A DNA stretch of 64,000 nt, taken from assembly GCF_049472135.1 (NCBI RefSeq), contig NZ_JBMOVV010000008.1, positions 62,001-126,000 on the forward strand, given 5' to 3'. A program made the translations under genes and the position numbers. Numbering within the stretch: the first letter of the stretch is position 1; every line of letters starts with the position of its first letter. This document shows positions 9,056 to 17,622 of this stretch, piece after piece. The notes beneath the pieces are model-generated. The model was not told the origin of the DNA. It saw only the letters and a program-made list of their open reading frames with translations, and searched no databases. The stretch comes from Arcobacter_B sp049472135. GTDB taxonomy: Bacteria; Campylobacterota; Campylobacteria; Campylobacterales; Arcobacteraceae.

Positions 9056-9640
9056 ATGAAAAAACTATTTTTAATCATTGGAGCTCCAGGTTCTGGAAAA
9101 ACTACTGATGCTGAACTTATCGCACAAAAACATGAAGATATTACACATTATTCTGCGGGTGGTATGTTTAGAGCTGAGGTTGCAAGTGGTAGTGATAGGG
9201 GACAGTTAATAGACTCTTTTATTTCAAAAGGACTTATCGTTCCTATTGATATTGCAATTGAAACAATTGTAGATGCTATTAAAAATGCTCCAACAAAAGT
9301 AGTTATTATTGATGGTTATCCAAGATCAAATGAACAAATGACAGAACTAGATAAATACTTAGAAAATGAAAAAGAAGTTGAGTTATCAAGTGTAATTGAA
9401 GTTGAAGTATCAAAAGATACAGCTTTCAAAAGAGTTCTAGGAAGAGCAGCAGAAGATGAGGTTGTAAGAGCTGATGATAATGAAGAAGTATTTTTAAATA
9501 GAATGAGAGTTTACACAGAGCCTTTAAAAGAGATTCAAGAGTTTTATCAAGAGAGAAATTTACATAAAGTGATTTCAGGTGAGGGAACTATTGAAGAGAT
9601 TGTAACTGAAATGAATGAGTTTATTGAATCTAAAATTTAA
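9056..9640 (+). CDS. adk: adenylate kinase (short form)
   Basis: The enzyme interconverts ATP + AMP and 2 ADP. The P-loop GAPGSGKT lies at residues 9-16. The AMP-binding region shows YSAGGMFR and DGYPRS, and RRxxxR-type arginines occur around ADDNEEVFLNRMRVY. At 194 residues it has the short lid usual for Campylobacterota enzymes, without a zinc lid. AAGGA lies ten bases before the ATG. The stop overlaps the start of the next gene (TAATG), indicating translational coupling. Confidence 0.95.
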   Translation: MKKLFLIIGAPGSGKTTDAELIAQKHEDITHYSAGGMFRAEVASGSDRGQLIDSFISKGLIVPIDIAIETIVDAIKNAPTKVVIIDGYPRSNEQMTELDKYLENEKEVELSSVIEVEVSKDTAFKRVLGRAAEDEVVRADDNEEVFLNRMRVYTEPLKEIQEFYQERNLHKVISGEGTIEEIVTEMNEFIESKI

Positions 9641-10395
9641 TGATTAAAAAAGTTAACTTTTACTCAGTTATTATAGGAACTGAATTATTAAATGGGCGTA
9701 GAGTTGACGCTCATTTTTCTTTCTTAAATGAACAACTATTAAAAAGAGGTTGGGAACACAAAGCCTCTTTTGTAATAGAAGATGACCCAGAACTAATGCT
9801 AAATATCTTCAATCTTATAAAAGAAGATAAAGACTCAGTTATGTTTTGTTTTGGTGGTATTGGCTCAACACCTGACGATTATACAAGACAAACAGCTGCT
9901 AAGGCCTTTACTGATTCAAAGATGGAATTTCAAGAAGAATCAAAAAGAAAAATAGAGAATAGATTTAAAGAAGAAGCATATCCCCATAGAATAAATATGG
10001 CATATTTACCTATAAATGCAAAACTACTTAAGAATGTAGTAAATGACATTCCAGGCTTTTATTTAGAAGATAGATTTTTCTTTACACCAGGTTTCCCTTC
10101 TATGAGTCAAAGTATGGTTATTGAAGCTTTAGATAAACTATATCCTAAGAGTATTTCTAAATATAGAAGAGTATTAACAGCTTCTTGTGGGGAAAATGAT
10201 TTAATTGATATTATGAAAAAAATGCCAAATCATTTAGACTTTGCTTCTTTACCTAAAATCATAGAAGATAAAAGAAAAGTAGTACTTTCTCTTGCAGGAT
10301 ATGAAAGTGTTGAGGTTGATGAACATTTTCAACTTTTTATAGACTATTTAGAAGAAAATAGGGTAGAGTATATTTTAAAAGATATTAGCTTTTAA
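9640..10395 (+). CDS. CinA N-terminal-like / molybdopterin-binding-domain protein
   Basis: The 251-residue protein matches the MoCF/CinA-type domain: IIGTELLNGRRVDAHFSFLN corresponds to the GdELL.G...n.n..fl block, and FCFGGIGSTPDDYTRQ to the GGLGPTxDD block. It lacks the C-terminal CinA deamidase domain. The family includes enzymes acting on ADP-ribose or competence-damage proteins, but the exact substrate is not clear. Its ATG overlaps the adk stop by one base. Confidence 0.85.
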   Translation: MIKKVNFYSVIIGTELLNGRRVDAHFSFLNEQLLKRGWEHKASFVIEDDPELMLNIFNLIKEDKDSVMFCFGGIGSTPDDYTRQTAAKAFTDSKMEFQEESKRKIENRFKEEAYPHRINMAYLPINAKLLKNVVNDIPGFYLEDRFFFTPGFPSMSQSMVIEALDKLYPKSISKYRRVLTASCGENDLIDIMKKMPNHLDFASLPKIIEDKRKVVLSLAGYESVEVDEHFQLFIDYLEENRVEYILKDISF

Positions 10396-10398
10396 AAG

Positions 10399-10968
10399 TT
10401 ATTCTGTTGGTTTATTATAACTTCCAATATTCCAGCCTTTATCTTTGGGATACTTAGCTAGATTATAATCATTCCAAACTTTGATACATAGTTTATTGCC
10501 TTTGTGATACTCTTTTTTTGCAAAAACATGAGCTCGTCCAAAGTTTGGAAATGCACCCTTACCACTTGCATACATATATGCAATATAGCAGTTCGCTTTA
10601 TACTCTTTTTGTTTAGATGCTTCTTTAAAATAGTAAAGGGCTTTATCATAATCTTTTTGTGTTGTAAGCCCTTGTAAAAAAAGTCTTCCTACAAATAACT
10701 GAGATTTTGCATGACCATTATTGGCAGCATATACAAAACTATTGTAAGCTTTTTTTTCATTATAATAATTACTTTTTTTTGATAAATATATTTTCCCTAA
10801 GGTATAGTAAGCATCTAAATTTTTGTTTTCTTGTGCTAATAAAAGTAGGGTGTAGGCTTTGTCTATATCTTTATTTTTGATATATTTTAAAGCCTCTTCA
10901 TAGTAGTTTGTAGTTGTAGCTAATAATATATTTGATAAAATACCTAAGCTTACAACTACTTTTTTCAT
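10399..10968 (-). CDS. secreted Sel1-like repeat protein
   Basis: The 189-residue protein has a signal peptide ending near LLATTT. Helical hairpins of the Sel1/TPR type follow: AYYTLGKIYLS, AKSQLFVGRLFLQG, ALYYFKEASKQ and CYIAYMYASGKGA. Such repeats usually mediate protein contacts in the periplasm. It is the last gene of a uvrC-alr-sel1 operon. Its ATG overlaps the alr stop codon by four bases (ATGA). Confidence 0.85.
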   Translation of the reverse strand: MKKVVVSLGILSNILLATTTNYYEEALKYIKNKDIDKAYTLLLLAQENKNLDAYYTLGKIYLSKKSNYYNEKKAYNSFVYAANNGHAKSQLFVGRLFLQGLTTQKDYDKALYYFKEASKQKEYKANCYIAYMYASGKGAFPNFGRAHVFAKKEYHKGNKLCIKVWNDYNLAKYPKDKGWNIGSYNKPTE

Positions 10969-11987
10969 ACAATTTCTCTTGGTATTTGAGTACTTAAAGT
11001 TGTTGTTATTTCATATGTAATTGTATCGTGAGTTTTTGCTAAATCATTTGCATTATCAAAAATACATACTTCTTTATCTTGAGTGTTTAAAGATAAATTA
11101 TCCATTGAAACTCTTCCTAAAACTTTATAACCTTTTGGAGTGAAGTATTCATTTCTTTCATTTAATCTTAAAAAACCATCGCCATAACCTAGGTCATAAG
11201 TTGAAGCTATCATATCTTCTTTTGCAATATATGTTCCACCATATCCTATAGCATCACCTTTTGTTATTTTTCTTGTTGCTATTTTTGTTGCCCAAAGAGA
11301 TAATACAGGTTTTAGTTCTGGTACCCTTAAAGGTTTTTTATTCTCAATATACCCATAAGTGGCTATTCCAACTCTAGCAAAATCTTCATTGAAGTGGTTA
11401 TGTCTAAATAGAGCAGATGAGTTGCAAGAATGGAACTTTGGAAGAGGTAGTGAAAGTTTTTCACATAAGTTCATAACAATACTTTTAATCTCCTTAAAAT
11501 TCTCATTCTGCCAATAAAATTCTGTTGATAATTCATCAGCACTTCTATGATGAGTGAATACTCCTGTAATGTTTACATTTTTCTTACATAAACCATCAAT
11601 ACACTCTTCTAGCTCATCTTTTGATATTCCATTTCTATGCATACCTGTATCTACTTTGATATGAACATTAGCATTTTTTGGTAAAAGACTAATATTTTCT
11701 AGTGAGTTTAAAGCTATGTGAAAAGTGTGTGAATAAGTAGGGAAATTTGTTTCAGCTAGAATTAATATATAGTCAAAAAAATCTTTAATTCTTATTGCTT
11801 CTTCATATGTTCTAACCACTGCTTTTTCTATACCAAACTCTTTTGCTAATGTGGCTATTTGTTCAAGACCATGTCCATAGGCATTATCTTTTAATACAAC
11901 GGCAACTTTATCTTTACTTCCTGCATGATTTGTTATTATTTCTAAGTTATGAAATAGATTTTTTTTGTTTAATAAGATTTTTGCCAA
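10965..11987 (-). CDS. alr: alanine racemase
   Basis: The enzyme converts L- to D-alanine for peptidoglycan, using PLP. The PLP lysine is Lys33 in VVLKDNAYGHG. HIKVDTGMHRNG and ARVGIATYG are conserved barrel segments. The catalytic tyrosine lies in IGYGGTY, and GRVSMDN is the C-terminal signature. At 340 residues it is slightly shorter than the usual 360. Only two bases separate it from uvrC upstream, and it overlaps the Sel1 gene downstream. Confidence 0.95.
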   Translation of the reverse strand: MAKILLNKKNLFHNLEIITNHAGSKDKVAVVLKDNAYGHGLEQIATLAKEFGIEKAVVRTYEEAIRIKDFFDYILILAETNFPTYSHTFHIALNSLENISLLPKNANVHIKVDTGMHRNGISKDELEECIDGLCKKNVNITGVFTHHRSADELSTEFYWQNENFKEIKSIVMNLCEKLSLPLPKFHSCNSSALFRHNHFNEDFARVGIATYGYIENKKPLRVPELKPVLSLWATKIATRKITKGDAIGYGGTYIAKEDMIASTYDLGYGDGFLRLNERNEYFTPKGYKVLGRVSMDNLSLNTQDKEVCIFDNANDLAKTHDTITYEITTTLSTQIPREIV

Positions 11988-11989
11988 GG

Positions 11990-13840
11990 TTATTCCTCAT
12001 TCTCTCTAAAGTAATTATGTATTAAATTTGCATCTTTTTCATTGATAACTTCTTTTAGTTCTTCAACTGATGCAGTTTTGATTTTTTCAAATTCTCCAAA
12101 GTATAAAAGAAGCTTTTTAACTTTTGCTTCTCCTATACCTTTGATTTGAAGTAGAGAGATTTGCTTATCTTCTCTTCTTTTTTGTTTTTTATGGAAGTTG
12201 ATTACAAATCTATGGGCTTCATCCCTTTGTCTTTGAACAAACTGAAGTCTTTGGTCACTTGTTTTTAGTTTTAGGTTTCTAATAGTTCCATCTTTATCTT
12301 TATAGTGAACTATATCTTTTGCTGCACCTTTTGCTCTGTGGGCTTTTGCATCAACTTTCTCTTTTGCAATGGCTATTATATCAAGGTTAACACCAACTGA
12401 TTGTACTATATCAAAAGCAAGTTTTAGTAGAGTCTCACCTCCATCAATAACCCATAAATCAGGTGCAGGGTTCTTCTCAAAACTCTCAACTCTTCTCATT
12501 AGCATTTCTCTCATTTGAGAGTATTCATCTTTTGATTCTAAGTTATAGTGTCTAAAGGCTTTTCTATCAAAAGAGTTTAACTCTTCATTCCATACAACCA
12601 TTGCACCAACTGTTGCTTGACCCATCATATGAGAGTTATCAAATGATTCTATTCTGTAAGGAAGACTTGCTAAATTAAATAGATTTTTTAATTCATCATA
12701 AATCGTAGTTTGGTTTCTACTTGAATCAATTCTAAGTAACTCATCACAGTTGTTTAGGGCTATTTCTAAAAGAGTTTTTTTCTTCCCTCTTTGTGGTGTG
12801 ATAATATTTATATTTCTTTCAAATCTGTTTTTTAAGAACTCTTCAATCTCTTCTTTATCTTCTATTTCTTGAGCTGTTAATACCTCTTTTGGTAAAAGTG
12901 GTATTTCATTGTCATAGTAGTTTATAATAGCTCTTTTGTAGGCTTCATTTAAATCAATATTTGTATTGTCTTCTAAAAAGTCTAGCTTTACAAAATCGTG
13001 AGAAGAGGAAGTTAGTTTTCCATCTCTTATAAACATTCTTACAATCACAGCTTTTTTTGTTCCTGCTTTGATTGCAAATAAGTCTAAGTCTTCATTTGTA
13101 GCTAAATCCATACCTGATTTAATTTGAGATTTTTCAATTGTTTTTATTCTATCTCGAAGTTTCATAGCCTCTTCAAATCTAAACTCTTCTGAGTATTGCA
13201 TCATTCTTTCTTCTAGTTTTGAAATAAGCTTTGTTTTATTGTATATAAAATCAAGTGCTTCTTCAACTACTTTTCCATAATCAGCAGTTGAAATTTTACC
13301 TTCACAAGGAGCATAACACTTTTTGATTTGATGGAAAAGACAAGCTTCTTTTCCTTTTACACATGATTTTTTTTGTACAAGGGGAACTATCTCATAAATA
13401 GAGTCAAGCATATCTTTTGCACCAGTTGAATAAGGACCAAAGTATTTGATATTTTTGTTTTTATATACTCTTCTTGTTATCTCAAGTCTAGGATATAGTT
13501 CATTATAATCAACCATAATATAAGGATAGGTTTTATCATCTCTAAGAAGAATATTGTATTTAGGTTTTAACTGTTTTATTAAAGAGTTTTCCAAAATTAA
13601 AGCATCATGCTCATTTGGTACAACTATCCATTCTAATGATACAACTTCTGTAATCATCTTATAAATTCTAGGACCTAATTTATCTGATGGAAGAAGTTTT
13701 GGAGTAAATTTAAAGTATGACCTAACTCTATTTTTAAGTACTTTTGCTTTTCCTATATAAAGTAAATGACCATCTTTGTCAAAGTATTGATATACCCCAG
13801 CATCATTTGGGAGTTGTTTAAGTTTCTCTTCTAATTGCAT
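11990..13840 (-). CDS. uvrC: excinuclease ABC subunit C
   Basis: UvrC makes both incisions in nucleotide excision repair. In order, the protein shows the GIY-YIG domain (GVYQYF...LLYIGKAKVLKNRVRSYF), a cysteine-containing region (CLFHQIKKCYAPCEG), the UVR motif (EEAMKLRDRIKTIE), the RNase H-like domain (ESFDNSHMMGQATVGAMVVW and DLWVIDGG), and a C-terminal helix-hairpin-helix (LLQIKGIGEAKVKKLL). Its 616 residues are normal for the family. It heads an operon with alr and the Sel1 protein. Confidence 0.97.
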   Translation of the reverse strand: MQLEEKLKQLPNDAGVYQYFDKDGHLLYIGKAKVLKNRVRSYFKFTPKLLPSDKLGPRIYKMITEVVSLEWIVVPNEHDALILENSLIKQLKPKYNILLRDDKTYPYIMVDYNELYPRLEITRRVYKNKNIKYFGPYSTGAKDMLDSIYEIVPLVQKKSCVKGKEACLFHQIKKCYAPCEGKISTADYGKVVEEALDFIYNKTKLISKLEERMMQYSEEFRFEEAMKLRDRIKTIEKSQIKSGMDLATNEDLDLFAIKAGTKKAVIVRMFIRDGKLTSSSHDFVKLDFLEDNTNIDLNEAYKRAIINYYDNEIPLLPKEVLTAQEIEDKEEIEEFLKNRFERNINIITPQRGKKKTLLEIALNNCDELLRIDSSRNQTTIYDELKNLFNLASLPYRIESFDNSHMMGQATVGAMVVWNEELNSFDRKAFRHYNLESKDEYSQMREMLMRRVESFEKNPAPDLWVIDGGETLLKLAFDIVQSVGVNLDIIAIAKEKVDAKAHRAKGAAKDIVHYKDKDGTIRNLKLKTSDQRLQFVQRQRDEAHRFVINFHKKQKRREDKQISLLQIKGIGEAKVKKLLLYFGEFEKIKTASVEELKEVINEKDANLIHNYFRENEE

Positions 13841-13908
13841 TTTGAAATAATATCTAAAAAATGCTTTACAAGAATTATAAGTTTGATTAAATTTTGTTGA
13901 AATAAACC

Positions 13909-13930
13909 TTTAGCTAATTACTTAGCTAAA
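13909..13930 (-). terminator. stem-loop at the end of the DJ-1 gene
   Basis: TTTAGCTAA (13909-13917) and TTAGCTAAA (13922-13930) form a perfect 9-bp stem with a 4-base loop that includes the stop codon of the DJ-1 gene on the minus strand. There is no long T-run, so it may be a weak terminator. Confidence 0.4.
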
Positions 13931-14463
13931 AGTCCATTTTTTACATTTTCATAAGTTTCATTTCCACAAAGAGTTTCTACAAGTTTTAAAGCAAAAGTTG
14001 TAGCAGTCCCAGGACCTCTTGAAGTTATAACTTTTCCATCTTCTACTACATCTTGAGTTGAAGTATAACCTTCATCTCTTATTTTTTGTTCAAATGAAGG
14101 ATAACATGTATAATTTGTATTTAAAACATCAGCCGTATGAAGTGCGTATGGTGCTGCACAAATTGCTGCAACATATTTATCATCTTTTTTCATGGTTTTT
14201 AACAGCTCTTGCACTTTTTCATTTTCTGCAAGAGTAAAGGCATTTGGTAATCCCCCTGGAAGAACAATCATATCAAAGTCATTTGCATTTACTTCTTCAA
14301 TCATATAATCAGCTACAATTTTGATACCATTTGCTCCCTTTGTCTCAAGTGATTCAACAGCTGCTACACAAACTTCAATTTGAGCTCTTCTACAAATGTC
14401 TATTATTGATACTGCTTCAATTTCTTCAAATCCATTTGAAATAGGTACTATAATTTTTGCCAT
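13918..14463 (-). CDS. DJ-1/YajL family protein
   Basis: The 181-residue protein is of the DJ-1 (ThiJ/PfpI) superfamily. The nucleophile elbow AAICAAPYAL places the reactive Cys at 102, and GFEEIEA supplies the conserved Glu15. The order VLPGGLPNA, then AAICAAP, then SRGPGTATTFAL is that of YajL. Proposed roles are deglycase, glyoxalase or redox chaperone; the sequence does not choose between them. A second, distinct PfpI-type protein is at 61518-62078. Confidence 0.9.
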   Translation of the reverse strand: MAKIIVPISNGFEEIEAVSIIDICRRAQIEVCVAAVESLETKGANGIKIVADYMIEEVNANDFDMIVLPGGLPNAFTLAENEKVQELLKTMKKDDKYVAAICAAPYALHTADVLNTNYTCYPSFEQKIRDEGYTSTQDVVEDGKVITSRGPGTATTFALKLVETLCGNETYENVKNGLLAK

Positions 14464-14507
14464 TTTTACTCCTAAATTAAAAATTTATTTATTATATAGA
14501 AATTTTT

Positions 14508-15410
14508 TTAATGATAATTTATATAATAAGGTTGTTCTTCTATTATTTGACTACCAACATTTTCAAAGCCTAGTATTTTTTGCGGAGTCATTAAAGGTTT
14601 TATATCGTTATTGTAAAATATTTTAAATCCACCAATTGCTTTATCTATTTGTTCTCTTGCGTATAGTGCATTGTAGATTTTAACTTTTACACCTGCTTGC
14701 CCATGTCCATCTATGTTATAGATTAGTTTTATATTCTCAAAGTTTTTAACTTCTTCTTTTTGTCTTAACATTCTTTTATGAAACATATGAACAATTAGTT
14801 TTTTATTCTCTTTTATATTATTTTGTTTTAAATAGTCACTTACATACTCTTGTAGTTCATTTAACTCATTTGCCTTAATATGTCCTACATATTTTCCTGG
14901 AGGATATCTTCTGTGTTTTGGTATTCTAAATTCTGGGTCGATTGCAATATGAACATTTTCATATTTTAAATATTTTAATAATGGTTCAACAGCTTCTTTA
15001 GGTGTTTTAACAGCAAGTTGTACATCTAGTATAACTGCAAAATTCTCTTTTTGAGCTCTTTTTATATATTTAAGTACACTTTTCTCACTTATACCTAATA
15101 AGTAGTCATTTCTTCTTCCTGGATCTTTAGTTGCAAGAGAATGAATAATATGAAAAGCCATTTTAACCTGTAGATTTTTATTCTCTTTTGCTAAACTTTT
15201 TTTATAGTACTCTTCTTTTTCTCTCATTTTAATAACTAGTTCATCAATATTATTTTCTCCTAAAATACCCAGAGATTTACTATTTGGTCTTCCATAAAAG
15301 CCAACTAAAACTTCATTTTCATAGGTTTTTGAATAGGTTTTAATTTCTGCATTTGCAATATTGCTTAAAAAAAGTATAGATATACATATAAAAAATAGTA
15401 TTTTGTTCAT
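14508..15410 (-). CDS. secreted protein, possible TIM-barrel fold, unknown function
   Basis: The 300-residue protein has a clear signal peptide (MNKILFFICISILFLSNIANA). I do not recognise the family. Regularly spaced strands (VLVGFYGRP, VKMAFHIIHS, FAVILDVQLAV, VHIAIDPEF, KKLIVHMF, IKLIYNIDGHG, FKIFYNND) suggest a beta/alpha barrel. Asp and Glu sit at strand ends (IDPEF), as in glycoside-hydrolase-like proteins. This is an inference from strand pattern only. It is single, with its own promoter region. Confidence 0.65.
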   Translation of the reverse strand: MNKILFFICISILFLSNIANAEIKTYSKTYENEVLVGFYGRPNSKSLGILGENNIDELVIKMREKEEYYKKSLAKENKNLQVKMAFHIIHSLATKDPGRRNDYLLGISEKSVLKYIKRAQKENFAVILDVQLAVKTPKEAVEPLLKYLKYENVHIAIDPEFRIPKHRRYPPGKYVGHIKANELNELQEYVSDYLKQNNIKENKKLIVHMFHKRMLRQKEEVKNFENIKLIYNIDGHGQAGVKVKIYNALYAREQIDKAIGGFKIFYNNDIKPLMTPQKILGFENVGSQIIEEQPYYINYH

Positions 15411-15539
15411 TTTTCCCTCAAAAAAAATTATTTAATTTTTAAAGTATATTCTAATATCTTGAAATAAAATTTAAAAAATTTTAAATAAGGTTTTTTACAG
15501 TTAAATACTATTAAGATTTCATCAAAAAAAGGAAGAGTA

Positions 15540-16235
15540 TTGCCTGGAAGATTAGCTATTTTTGATGATAGAAGTTTTAAAAAAGATTCAAAAGATTTAA
15601 TCAAAAATGATATGGTCTCATCTTTACAAAAAAGATATAATATTCCTCCTACAACACCAATTCCTGCACTTTTAAATAATGGTAATTATTTATATACACA
15701 TTTTGGATTTTTACCTTCTTGGGCAACATCAAAATCTTCTATGAATATAAATGCTAGAAGTGAAAGTATTTATGAAAAAAAGACATTTAGAGAATCATTT
15801 AGATTTAAAAGATGTATTATTCCTATAAATGGTTTTTATGAGTGGCAAATCGAAGATAAAGAAAAAACACCTTTTTTTGTAAAAGATTCAAATTTAGATT
15901 ATCTTGGAGTTGCTGGAATTTGGGATGAGTATTTTGAACCTTCATTAAATATGAATATTGTTACAGTTGCTTTGATTACTTGTGATGCAAATGATAAATT
16001 AGAGAAAATTCATCACAGAATGCCTGTAGTTTTAGAAAAAAAAGATTTTAGAACTTGGCTTAAAAGTGATGATTTAAAAGAAGTAAACTCTTTATTTAAA
16101 ATATATGATTCTAAGAATTTAGAGTTATATGAAGTTTCTAGTGATGTAAATAAAGTTTTATTTGATAAACCTTCCTGTATTGAAAAAGTAGAAGAAAAAG
16201 AGATTAAACCTTCTGGTCAATTATCACTTTTCTAA
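15540..16235 (+). CDS. SRAP/YedK (HMCES-like) protein with Pro in place of Cys2
   Basis: SRAP proteins crosslink to abasic sites in single-stranded DNA through an N-terminal Cys exposed after Met removal (MCGR). Here the sequence begins MPGR, so residue 2 is proline. The other active-site residues are present: Asn71 in NARSE, Glu101 in GFYEW, and His158 in the HHRMP motif. The TTG at 15540 is supported by GGAAGA six bases upstream. No alternative in-frame start giving Cys2 was found. The 3' end overlaps the convergent kinase gene by 12 bases. Confidence 0.88.
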   Translation: MPGRLAIFDDRSFKKDSKDLIKNDMVSSLQKRYNIPPTTPIPALLNNGNYLYTHFGFLPSWATSKSSMNINARSESIYEKKTFRESFRFKRCIIPINGFYEWQIEDKEKTPFFVKDSNLDYLGVAGIWDEYFEPSLNMNIVTVALITCDANDKLEKIHHRMPVVLEKKDFRTWLKSDDLKEVNSLFKIYDSKNLELYEVSSDVNKVLFDKPSCIEKVEEKEIKPSGQLSLF

Positions 16236-16982
16236 TGCCTTAAACCATAAAATCCAAAGATTTGTACAGATTTTTTTATAAGATTTTAGTTTTTGTTTAT
16301 GCTCTTTCTTTACTTTTTTAAAATACTCTTTTAATAAAATATCTTCTTGTTTAGAGTTTAATTTAAATTCAATACATAAAGCTGCTAAATCAAAAAATCT
16401 ATCATTTATACAAGAAAATTCCCAATCAATAAAAAAAGCTTTGTTTTTATTAAAAAGTATATTTTTTTGATTTAAATCATGATGACAAAGGACTAAATCT
16501 TTTTTGTATTTACTCAATTTTTCAAGTTCTAATAAAGAGCTATTTATTATATTATGAAGTTTTTTATCTTTTAAAGTTTTTTTATAAAACTTGAAATCTT
16601 TTTTTAGATTGTAGGCTTTATCTTTTATTTTTATAGTATGAAGTTTTTTAAGACTTTTAACTATTTTTTGTATATCTTTTTTTAAAAGTTTTTCTTTATG
16701 ATTTCCTTTTAAAAATTCACAAATCATTAAACCATTTTTTTCATCAAGTTTATATGCTTGTGCAGCAATATTTTTTTTGAAAGCTTTTCTTTGTATTTGA
16801 AACTCATTTCTTCTATTTTGTTTATCTTTATGTTTATGTTTAAATACTCTAATAGTATATGTTTTATTAGAAGTTTTTAGCTTATAAATAGTGTTGCAAA
16901 CTCCTTGGTTTTCTAAAAGTTCAAGACTTGTAAGCTTTTTATTTTTAAATAGCTTATATGTTTTAAGAGTTTGAATGTTCAT
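16224..16982 (-). CDS. aminoglycoside-phosphotransferase-fold small-molecule kinase (choline/thiamine kinase-like)
   Basis: The 252-residue protein has the APH/choline kinase signature: catalytic loop LCHHDLNQKNILF, then FIDWEFSCINDRFFDLA with the metal-binding Asp, and an N-terminal lobe with TYTIRVFKHK. Relatives phosphorylate choline, thiamine or other small alcohols. The start lies 20 bases inside the end of a PnuC-type transporter gene, so the two form an operon. This suggests it traps the imported compound by phosphorylation. The protein is unusually rich in lysine. Confidence 0.8.
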   Translation of the reverse strand: MNIQTLKTYKLFKNKKLTSLELLENQGVCNTIYKLKTSNKTYTIRVFKHKHKDKQNRRNEFQIQRKAFKKNIAAQAYKLDEKNGLMICEFLKGNHKEKLLKKDIQKIVKSLKKLHTIKIKDKAYNLKKDFKFYKKTLKDKKLHNIINSSLLELEKLSKYKKDLVLCHHDLNQKNILFNKNKAFFIDWEFSCINDRFFDLAALCIEFKLNSKQEDILLKEYFKKVKKEHKQKLKSYKKICTNLWILWFKALEK

Positions 16983-17529
16983 AATCTTTTTTCCAGTTTA
17001 AGTAAGCAACAAAAGCAAGTGTTGTATAAATAGCAAATAATACAGCTGTTAAATTTAACTCTTTTTGAATATAAATATAAATAGAAACAGCATCTATTAC
17101 TATCCAATATAACCAGTTTTCTATAACTTTTTTTGCTAACATGTAAGTAGAAAATATTGCAAATACAGTAGTAAAAGAATCAACATATGCAAAATCTGCA
17201 TTAGTATAGTTATTCATTATAAAACCTAAAGCCATAGATAAAATACTTAAAGCAATAATTATTTGTATATTCTTTTTTATTCCATAAGATGTGATTTTTA
17301 GTTCTTCTTGAAGTTTGTTTGTATATTTCCATGAATACCAACCATAAACAGCCATTATTAAATAGTAGACATTTAAAGCACTATCCATTAGAAGTGATAC
17401 ATCAAAAAATATTATGGCATAAATAAGTGTTGAAAAAAATCCTGCTACCCAACACCAAATATTTTGTTTAATAGCAAGTAGTAAATAAGCAATAGACAAA
17501 GCCATAGCAATGGCTTCTAAATTTGACAT
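16963..17529 (-). CDS. PnuC-family vitamin transporter (possibly thiamine, PnuT-like)
   Basis: The 188-residue protein has about seven hydrophobic helices and PnuC-family tryptophan motifs (NIWCWVAGFFSTLIYA, VYGWYSWKYT, ENWLYWIVIDAVSIYIY). PnuC transporters move nicotinamide riboside, thiamine or riboflavin by facilitated diffusion and rely on an intracellular kinase for trapping. The overlapping downstream kinase fits that model. I saw no TPP riboswitch in the 90 bases upstream, so the substrate stays open. Confidence 0.85.
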   Translation of the reverse strand: MSNLEAIAMALSIAYLLLAIKQNIWCWVAGFFSTLIYAIIFFDVSLLMDSALNVYYLIMAVYGWYSWKYTNKLQEELKITSYGIKKNIQIIIALSILSMALGFIMNNYTNADFAYVDSFTTVFAIFSTYMLAKKVIENWLYWIVIDAVSIYIYIQKELNLTAVLFAIYTTLAFVAYLNWKKDYEHSNS

Positions 17530-17568
17530 GATTTTTAAGTAATCTATAATAGGTGTAAAAAATTGTTC

Positions 17569-17603
17569 GATATTATTTCCTTTTTAAAAAAAGGAAATAT
17601 ATC
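17569..17603 (-). terminator. terminator-like hairpin between gpx and the PnuC gene
   Basis: GATAT..ATTTCCTTTTT pairs with AAAAAGGAAAT..ATATC, with an 11-bp core at 17575-17585 / 17588-17598. On the minus strand it lies after the glutathione peroxidase stop and is soon followed by a T-rich stretch. Confidence 0.6.
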
Positions 17604-17622
17604 AAAAAAAGTATAAAAAACT

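Noticed and set aside
17530..17622. TPP or other riboswitch upstream of the PnuC-type gene
   Set aside because: The gap contains only a terminator-like hairpin and AT-rich sequence; none of the conserved TPP riboswitch core (CUGAGA, for example) was seen.
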